Positions 10,974 to 20,400 of a stretch of DNA of 37,732 bases are shown in pieces. The notes beneath the pieces are model-generated. The model saw nothing but the letters and a program-made list of their open reading frames with translations, was not told the DNA's origin and did not search any database. The stretch's first letter is position 1. Every line of letters begins with the position of its first letter. The stretch is from Branchiostoma floridae. Taxonomy: Eukaryota; Chordata; Leptocardii; Amphioxiformes; Branchiostomatidae. Made by a program: the position numbers and the translations under genes. The stretch lies in assembly GCF_000003815.2 (NCBI RefSeq), contig NC_049990.1:14453244-14490975 (forward strand), in the 5' to 3' direction.

Positions 10974-11421
10974 AAAGCTGCCCAAGCGACCTCGTTTTCT
11001 TAGCGACCACCTGGCCATTACGGCCGCTTTTTTTCTCGGTCTCGAAATTTTTCCCCATTGACGTAAGCATTGAGTGACCTCTTCACAACGACCACCTTGC
11101 CAACGCGACCGCAAAAAAAAAATTGGGACCGATTCCCTGCCTATAACAACCCTCGTCATTTTCAAATCTTGAGTTGTCATCTATTTTCAATGATAACTAG
11201 CATAATTTTGTGCCAAATTCGGTCAGTTAGCGTCGGATTGTGATTACCTTCACATTGTTATGTCCAAAATAAAGATAGCGGCGGATGCACGTGCGTTTGC
11301 TTCCTATTTACCATTTTACATAGCGGAAACCATTAAAACTATGTATCGAACATGTAAGTCGATACTCTGACTAAATAGACCACTTTTGCACGGTCCCAGA
11401 GTGGTCGTCTTGGGCAGGTTT
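10974..11421. mobile_element. non-autonomous DNA transposon (MITE) with inverted ends
   Basis: The left end AAAGCTGCCCAAGCGACC matches the reverse complement of the right end (AAACCTGCCCAAGACGACC) with few differences. Just inside the left end, CGACCACCTGGCCATTACGGCCGC and a related CGACCACCTTGCCAACGCGACCGC form a diverged direct pair. There is no transposase frame. A target duplication is not clear, so the superfamily is not assigned. Frames that cross it are not genes. Confidence 0.65.
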
Positions 11422-11532
11422 AACTATATTCAAAATCCCTCTTCATTGATTTATCAAACTAGCCATTAGTTCAAATTATTAGTTTTGTATATTTTTGTAA
11501 GGTATTAGTTTGTTAAAATTTTACTTAGTCAC

Positions 11533-11722
11533 ATGTTTATTGGTCTGAGAGCTGAGTGGCCATATCTTAACCAATTTTCAAAATGAATAATTCCAGTTAA
11601 TTTGTCCGATATGCCGACCTATTTTCTCACGTAAGGTCTTAGACAATTAGTACACACTGTTGCTCCTGTTTTAAGAGCGATCACCTCCACACTTTTTGTT
11701 CTCGTCGACGTTTTTCAGGGCA
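11533..11722 (+). repeat. second copy of the gene A promoter-proximal block
   Basis: Collinear with 5834-6026 and in the same orientation: TTGGTCTGAGAGCTGAG, GACCTATTTTCTCACGTAAGGTCT, AGACAATTA, GATCACCTCCACAC and TCGTCGACGTTT occur in the same order. No NHL or Tyr-repeat coding sequence follows before gene B ends. It may mark the 5' end of a lost tandem paralogue of gene A, or it may be a dispersed repeat. Confidence 0.6.
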
Positions 11723-11935
11723 CTTGGAAATGTTTTTCCTTATTTCTTTTTGCTTCGATATTTATTTGTCTATTGAAATGACTTATAATGTCTATTTGGA
11801 AGTCTACAAACTGGGGCCATGTCGACCTGTACATTTACAAACCAGGGGCTAGTTTGCATAGTTCAAGAGCACAGTTTATTAAGGCACGTAATACTAGGAC
11901 ACCTAAAATGTTAAACATGACATTAGTAACTACAA

Positions 11936-12250
11936 AAGAGAGAAATGTGGATTTCCATAATCAATGAGAAATCGTTATTATAGTGTTAAATGACGGAAAT
12001 TCCATTCTTGCGACATTTGGCAGCAACATGTACGTTAAGTTGAACATGCAGACGTAGGTCATGCAAATTAGGGTCCCATTTACATAATTTATGAGAAAAT
12101 GCTACACTAGCTTTCTTTGCTAAGACTGTTATACTTTGAATACATTGTTATTAAGGTAGAGGATATGATGAAATGATATCTTTTATGCAAATTAGGACGC
12201 AATTTTTATGATTAATGAGAAACATTTATAATATTTTACTCATGATCATA
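11936..12250. repeat. diverged tandem repeat, three units of about 124-127 bp
   Basis: The cores ATTTCCATAATCAATGAGAAA (11951), CATTTACATAATTTATGAGAAA (12077) and ATTTTTATGATTAATGAGAAAC (12202) are evenly spaced. ATGCAAATTAGG precedes the second and third cores (12061 and 12185). No coding potential. Confidence 0.6.
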
Positions 12251-12539
12251 ACAAGAGATCGCCTTTCTTGTTTACAACAAAGGCCTAAAACATCCATCAC
12301 ATAAACCAATCTTTATACATACACCCAGGCGAAAAGATAGAACATAAATACAACACATCTAAAGCAACAATCATTATTGAAATACTTCTTAACAATAAAA
12401 CCGTCGCTATGTCAATAGTTTTCGTTCATCATCGATGTGCTTGTCTTCGTCAATGTTTGGGTAAGATTTGCATGTATGCCTGGGGCTTTAGGAGAATTTA
12501 AATCTGCACTTGAGTATATTTTGCACCTGCAGACTGCGC
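12251..12539. other. downstream of gene B stop; vestigial repeat unit then nothing recognised
   Basis: Just beyond the gene B stop, bases about 12499-12539 still read as one more repeat unit (AQSAGAKYTQVQI) in the same frame before a second stop. Farther down, no polyadenylation signal was firmly identified on the minus strand. Confidence 0.5.
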
Positions 12540-14431
12540 TTAAACAGAGTTTGGACCGGCAACCTGTGCTTTGACAGACTTAGCAGCTGCAGACTGTGCT
12601 TTAACAGAGTTTGTACCTGCAGACTGTACTTGGTTGAGGTTTCCACCTGCAGACTGCAAATGATCATGGTTTGCACCTGCAGACTGTGCTCGAACTGGGG
12701 TTCGACCTGCAGATTGTTCTTGGTTAGGGTTTGCACCCACAGACTGTGCTTGATTTAGGTTTGTACCTACAGACTGTACTTGATTAGGGGTTTCACCTGC
12801 AAACTGTGCTTGATTAGGGTTTGCACCTGCAGATTGTGCTTGATTTAGGTTTGCACCTACAGACTGTGCTTGATTAGGGTTTTCACCTGCAGACTGTGCT
12901 TGATTAGGGTTTGCACCTGCAGATTGTGCTTGATTGAGGTTTGCACCTGCAGACTGTGCTTGATTTGGGTTTGCACCTGTAGGCTGTGCTTGGTTAGGAT
13001 TTGCACCTACAGACTGTACTTGAACTGGTTTCAGACCTGCAGATTGGGCTTGATTGGGGTTTGCACCTGCAGACTGTGCTTGATTGTGGTTTGTACCTTC
13101 AGACTGTGCTTGATTAGGGTTTGCACCTGCAGATTGTATTTTATTAGGGTTTGAACCTGCAGATTGTGCTTGATTGAAGTTTGCAGCTGCATACTGCGCT
13201 TGATTAGGATTTGCACCTGCAGACTGTGCTTGAACAGGTTTCATACCTGCAGATTGGGCTTGATTGGGGTTTGCACCTGCAGACTGTGCTTCATTGGGGT
13301 TTGCACCTACAGACTGCGCTTGATTAGGATTTGCACCTGAAGGCTGTGCCTTATTAGGATTTGCACCTGCAGACTGTGCTTGAACTGGTTTCATACCTGC
13401 AGATTGGGCTTGATTAGGGTTTTTACCTGCAGATTGTACTTTATTAGGCTTTGCACCTGCATACTGTGCTTGATTAGGGTTGGCACCTGCAGACTGGGCT
13501 TGAACTGGTTTCAGACCTGCAGATTGGGCTTGATTAAGGTTTGCACCTGCAGACTGTGCTTGATCGGGGGTTGCACCTGCAGACTGTGCTTGGTTAGAGT
13601 TTGCACCTGAAGATTGTGCTTTATTGGGGTTTGTGCCTGCAGACTGTGCTTGATTAGAGATGGCACCTGCAGATTCTGCTTGTACTGGTTTCAGACCTAC
13701 AGATTGTGCTTGATTAGGGTTTGCGACTGCAGGCTGTGCTTGGTTAAAGTTTGCACCTGCAGATTGTGCTTGTACTGGTTTCAGACCTGCAGATTGTTCT
13801 TGATTAGGATTTGCACCTGTAGACTGTGCTTGGTTAGAGTTTGCACCTGCAGATTGTGCTCCATTGGAGTGTGTACCTGCAGACTGTGCTTGATTAGAGA
13901 TTGCACCTGCAGATTGTGCTTGTACTGGTTTCGGACCTGCAGACTGTGCTTGATTTGGGTTTGCACCTGCATGCTGTGCTTGATTAGGGTCCGCACCTGC
14001 AGATTGTGCTTGATTACTGCTTGCACCTGCAAACTGTGCTTGAGCTTGGTTTGCACCTGTGGGCTGTGTATGGTTATTGTTTGCACCTGTAGAATGCGCA
14101 TGGTCATGGTTTGCACCTGTAGACTGTGCTTGATCATGGTTTGCACCTGCAGGCTGTGCGTGAACTGGGGTTCGACCTGAAGTCTCTGCAGGGACATGAC
14201 TTGCGCCTACGCCTTGTCCTTGGGTTAGATTTGCTCCTGCAGCCTGTAGTAAATAAGTGTTTCCAATAGCTTTGACTTCTTCCAAGCCGTTGTCAACGAG
14301 ATTGCCTTCACTTGTCTCATCGGGCACGTCCACATGTAACTCGCCCCAAAACCTCCTATTATCTTGATCGTCAGCTACTCTGTCGACTATCTCCGCAGCT
14401 AATCTGATGCCATTATTTCCGTTGGTGTTCG
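12540..14431 (-). CDS. gene B exon 8: decapeptide-repeat exon
   Basis: The acceptor CCTTTTTTCAG is followed by two bases completing an alanine codon, then 629 codons and a TAA stop at 12542-12540. The first 62 codons are unique, with a charged segment (AAEIVDRVADDQDNRRFWGE). The rest is repeats. Although a GTG at 14333 could be read as a start, the frame continues upstream to the splice acceptor, so 14333 is internal. Confidence 0.85.
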
Positions 14432-17400
14432 CTGAAAAAAGGCAGAACAGAAAATCTGGTCATACATTTGTAGTTCAAAATAGGTTAAAGTCCTTCCCGA
14501 ACAAAATGGTGCTTAAGGCGGCGGAAATCTACATTTCTGTAGCCCTGGGCTACACACTGTTTCAGTGGGGGGCTATTCTACTGGTATTATTGCGTGGTCA
14601 ACTACCATATTGTAAATGCAGAAATGTTCGCGGTGGTTTAATGTTCGCGGTTTTCGTGGCGGCTGCTTCACCGCGAATTTAAAACCACCGCAAATATTTT
14701 TCCATAACAGTAAGAGATTACAGTCTATGGTGCTACCGCGAAATTAAAACCACCGCAAAAAGTCCACTTTCCCGCTACCGCGAAATTGAATCCCCGCGAA
14801 CTTAAATGCATTTACAGTACTCTCTTTAAGCGCTGAGTGATAAGCAAAGTAGAGTGATAAGCAAAGGAAGCAGTATATACTATCTTTAAAGCCTGTTGTA
14901 TGACTCGGCAGGTCAGCGAATTCTTGACCTACCGACTGCAAAGTGAACACTCGTTCGACTTGGCCATTACACCGGTCATACATTTGTGGAATGATGCAAA
15001 ATATGTCACTCTGCCTTGATTAAATCTAAAGCCATCCTAGCGATGGTTTATACATGCTCAATATAACACATTCCTTTGTTGGAGAATTCTTCTTCACAAC
15101 TAGTCGACTCTTACTTGTTTACGTTTCATTGGCCTTTAGATATCTTTCTCAGAGCTTTTCGCTAGAGCACTGAATCTCGCCATCTGGCCGACATAGGTGG
15201 CGCTTTTGCGGCGAGAACACAATCCCAAACGTGGCCAAGTTCGTAACCCCCCCCCCCCTTACTTCACCAATTTGGTTTAACTTTTTTGGTCCAGACGGCC
15301 TCTTTGATCCACCGGATCCGCCTGTTATCTTCCCTGTCTATGACTTTGGCCCCCTTAGTGTTCCAAGAAGAAGAATTCTGCAATATCTTATATTCTACCA
15401 ACTTAATAAAATCATTTTGGAACGTATTTCCTTACCTTCTAACGTCAACATTTCCTTGTGGATCGCCTTGATTTCCTTGATTATCAAGGCTGCCTCCTCC
15501 GATCCAAATTCTACCTCCACCAGGTCTCTTACTGTATTAAAAAAAAATCAAGTAACTTTTAGCGTTTCCGGCATCTAATGGTGAATAGATAGATAGTTAA
15601 ATAAATAGATGGATGGATGGATGGATAGATAGTTGACTATATTAAAAAAAATTGAAATCCTCGCAGTGACATACAAGGCACTGAATTACGATTGATAGTA
15701 CAAAGAAATTAAACTTTCCAACGAATATATAACAATGTAATGGTATAAAAGTGCAAGAGTTTGTTTAACAATTTATACATGGTATGTCATGTGTATAGTC
15801 TGAAACATTCATAATATGTAACAACTATATAAAATTTTGCAAATGTATTATGCTCATTTGCAAATAAATTGACTTGTATTTCTGTATGTTGGCCTTATTA
15901 GTGTAGCAATTTCTCTCTTATTACTGATTTTCTTTCTTCTGTTATCATATGTTATTTCGTATTTTATTGCGCAGTAGCTACTAATGTAGCATGAAAGTTC
16001 ATCTGTGTTGATAAATAAAATTTAATGTAAGTACTGATATAGTTTGCATTCATTCCTTCAAATGAATGTGTGAGAGAAAGCCATGCCAATATGAATACAA
16101 TCGACGTACATCTTTCTTCCTGCTCCGGGGACAGTTGGCCATAGATGTCTTTTAGTTCGGAAAGTCCGAGCTTGAACTCCAGATCTGTTAGAAACAATGT
16201 AAGGTTAATACGATATGCAGAGGAACACACTTTATCTAAACAAAACGGGAAAGGTTGTGAAATGTGAATGTATGAGCTGTGATGCCTTCACCGCAAGAAA
16301 GTGCCGGAGCATAACTAGTCTTCCTTCAAGTATAAAGTCATGGCAGCTCATACATTCGAATTTTATAGCAAGCAATCAAACGGAGACAACTCAAAAGAAA
16401 CAGTGAGTGTTTACACAAAATACATGTGCTTTTCCTCTCAAATTTAATTCTCGATTTTAAGAAAACTTAATTTGAACAAAACCAACGTTTAACCCCAATA
16501 CACAATACAACAATTTGTACAACCAAAAACACAAAACATAAACAACCCGCTGCATGCATTGCCGTAAGAAAACTCCGGGTAACGTTCTTTTTTTTTTTTA
16601 CAACCGCTACTCACAAAGAAATTATGAAGATCCATCCCTAGCTTCTCGAGTTATGCTGTCCACATACATACAGACACACACCACAGCCATGCCTTACGAC
16701 ATTAACCTTCTTGGCAAGAGTAACTAGTCTAGAGCATTTTCTTACAGTACTAAATTTCAATTGACGAATGGGATACATGCATTCCATCTTTAGTCTCTAC
16801 TAGGGCTGGGTAACGGTACAGAAAATTCAGGTCCAGAGGTCCGGTTCAGGTCCAGAGGACCTGAACCTTGACCTAATCCATTATGTGAAAACTTGTGAAT
16901 GGACGACGCTTAAAACGCTGGCCCATTTTGCTACAAAGAAATTTATTTTGTGAGGTAGGCGTTATGATAACCCTACAAGGCTAACTACCTCTGTACGATT
17001 GACTGTAAAAGTTGATAAAAATGACCATAGAGTCTACTCTGCTTCGCTACTGTCATTAACCTAGACTAGTAACCCGAAAACGTGTAAATGCCTGATCATA
17101 TAATTAGTTCATTTCCCAATCGGTCCAACATCCGCCCGGTTTTTCAGGACCGGTCCAATGAAAAAAAAAACGGTTTTGTACCAGTACACCGTACCGGTAT
17201 CCAGCCCTAGTCTCTACTGTGCAGAGAAAAACGATATTTTGAGTAACGTTAAAAATGTTTAGTGCTAACCTTCCATTTCTGGATCCCATCCTTCTTTGGT
17301 ATCCTCAACAAGATCCTCAAAAGCCTCTTCTTCTCCTCTGTTTAGTTGAAACGATTTTGGCAACTTTTCATTTGCTGAGTGAAAGATTCATAGCCAGAAA

Positions 17401-20400
17401 TCAGTTTTCTAGGTTGCTTGATTTTCTTAACATGTGGACAGGTTTTCTTATATCAACAATTCTAGAAATAAAAAGAAATGAAAAATAAAGATTCTTTCAA
17501 CAGGGATTCTTAGAACAATCATTTCTTTGAGAGATTTTCACTCCTAACAATTTCTAGAAATTCAAGTTTACATTTCTTGTTTTCATATCTGACAAGATTT
17601 GTTTCTTATCAAATTTAAGAAAATATTAGAATTTTTCCCCTACATTTTCTTACATTATATTACAGCCTGTAAGAAAAAAACAAGAAAATCGAGAAATAAG
17701 AATATGCTATAAGGGCAAATTATGGATCTTTCCCTTTGAGTAATTTGCCTATCGTCAAGCTATTCTCACACAATACTATACATTAAGGCTCGCTCCTGAA
17801 GCGTCGCCAAAAATGCCATAATTATTTTCAACTTGATTCATTTATCACCTTTGTCAACTTTCTGTGAAAATCCGAGAACCAAGAAATAATATGGCGTGTC
17901 TTTATTTACTTTTAATAGTTCTAACAGATCCTGATAACGAGGATAACATATCCGGAGCAGACTATTTCGCTCACCTTCTTTTTCCCTTTCGTATATTAAT
18001 TCTGCAGCACCGAAGACCTCCTCTGCTCTGTCCGGCCCCATATTACGAACAAAAACTTGTCTTACTGGAAAAAATATATATACCGTGGACAAATAGATTA
18101 ATGTGAGCAAAACATCAAAAAGAAAAAAATTCTGAAATAAACTTTATAATATAAACTTGGCAAATTTGTTTGCTCTAACATGGAAAATAATTTAATCATT
18201 TTTAATCAAGTTCAACTTTCAAGACCGGTACTTGTTCCTGCTATGCAGATGACGAATGAACGGAAAATATAAACTTGACAAACTGATCATCATTATTATC
18301 CAGGAACATAGAGGTACTGAGTATGACATAAGCAGTTATAGCAAATTGAAAATATGAGTAGAAAGGCAGCATTTTCGTAGTACCCCTATGCAGGAAACTC
18401 CTAGCATGGGTACCATCATGTTGTAGTAGTTCACTTCTATGTTCGCTTCTGCTACCCGTCTGGAAAACTGCATATTACTGAACAAGGTTTCCAGACGGAA
18501 TGTCAGAGAAGCACCTGTATATAGTGTATAATAAACGTCGGAGCGAAGTACTGTCCGGGTGGTACCCAGGCTAGGATACAATACTACGCACACAATACTA
18601 CTCATACCATAAGATTCGCCTCTGAGGCGTTGCCCAAACATTTACATAATCTAAGCAAATTGCTTCGTTTAGTGAATTATCATGATGACAAATATTTTTG
18701 GTAAATATCTTTGGTAAATAACGAAATATATACATTCATTCTTGACAAAATAATTTTCTACATTTTGGTGATATAGATGCAATATGGCCATTAAGGGAAG
18801 AACCACTTTAATATGAATATGAGAATAGACGTGTATATCATCGTTGCTTTCATCCAACACTCTTGTCAGAATAAAAAACAAGACTAAGAAGAAGAAGACA
18901 TCAACAAAGACAATATATTTTGTGTCGGTGAAATATGAAATATTTAAACTAACGTGATAATGAATGACACTTACTCATTCCCATTTCCTCATTGCTCATC
19001 GTTTTTAGTTTTCTCTCGATTTCTTCAACCTGGAGCCGGAACAATATTTCTGCACGAAAAGATAAAATATTCCAGCTTCATGAAGACTTTATAGTATAAG
19101 CATGGTATGATTTAAAATAGATAATATTTGTGGTTAAGCTGCAGAGCTCAAGAAGTTATCGAAGTTAAAATCTTTATGCAAATTGGTATGTCTTTTCCTG
19201 TCCTGTGAANNNNNNNNNNNNNNNNNNNNNNNNNNNNNNNNNNNNNNNNNNNNNNNNNNNNNNNNNNNNNNNNNNNNNNNNNNNNNNNNNNNNNNNNNNN
19301 NNNNNNNNNATTTTATTTTTGGTTACAGACGTCGTCCCTTAAGAGAAGTGACCTTAGGCTGTGGCCTCTAGCAGCTTGCGGATCGAGGGATTGTTTGAAT
19401 TGCAGATTTTAAAACAGAATAAGACATGAATGTTATAATAAAAATTGTTCTCATTTTTGACCGGTAGGTATCTTAAATGGACACCAATGTAATGTTGTGT
19501 TACATTTGCAAATTAGGAATCAATAAAATAAATGCAAAATCTAGACAATGCGAAAATAAACACAGATATTGCAAAACGTGAAATTGCACAATTCCTTACT
19601 AAACATATGACGGTAAATTCGTGCTTGTTTTACAAGATGAAGAAATGATTTATTAGCTTCCTTAAGGATGATATTTTTGAAATATCTGATTTAAGATAAT
19701 ATATTGATATAAAGCATTCTAACAAGAGACGTCTTTGCATATCATTTGCACTATAAAGAAACATGACTTGGCGAATGTATAGGGTCGTTGAACTCTAGTT
19801 ACTTACTGTCTTGTTCAGGGTCAATGTTGTTGTCCTCATCTTCAATCAACTCCTTTGTTGCTTCCACTTCTGCATCGTTGAAGTGGAATCGTCTCCCTAG
19901 CACGGTCAGCACTGATTTAAATAAACAAGATGTTTGAAATTGAATGTAGGTCAAGTGTTATCATTGTAAAGGGCTGTAAATAAATTTTCTCGTGACACTT
20001 AGGACTACATATTGAAGTAATAATTGATATGATTGATCAAATTTGGTTTTCTGAAGTAGTTGGGTTTTGTCTTTGCAACAGTAGTTCACCTTTATCTACA
20101 TGGTGGCCCATATTTGTTTTATTTAAAACAGGATATTTAGGAATATCAAGTTAACCGTCGGTGGTTTCAAATCGCACTTTTTTCAACATTTTTCAAATAT
20201 TACAGTTGAAAACAACGTCTGTTGACTTGATAGCCTTTAACACCAGATTTCTAGAAAACAACGGATATGGGGTGGCCCCGAGAATAAAGGCTAATTAGCG
20301 TTTGAAATCCGCTGTACTTTTGTCCCGTCACACTATACTCAGTGAACCATTATACAGACTTTACAGCGGATTGTTCAATATTATTTTGTCTATGCAAATC

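Noticed and set aside
13614-14180. 188-codon plus-strand frame with repeated CRLCLIRVCT, like a Cys-rich protein
   Set aside because: It is antisense to the gene B repeat exon. A 30-bp unit without stops opens several frames at once, and it has no signal peptide, splice context or non-repeat flanks.
12540-14243. CRISPR-like regular 30-bp repeats
   Set aside because: There are no unique spacers; the units are contiguous and in coding frame, joined to spliced exons of a eukaryotic gene.
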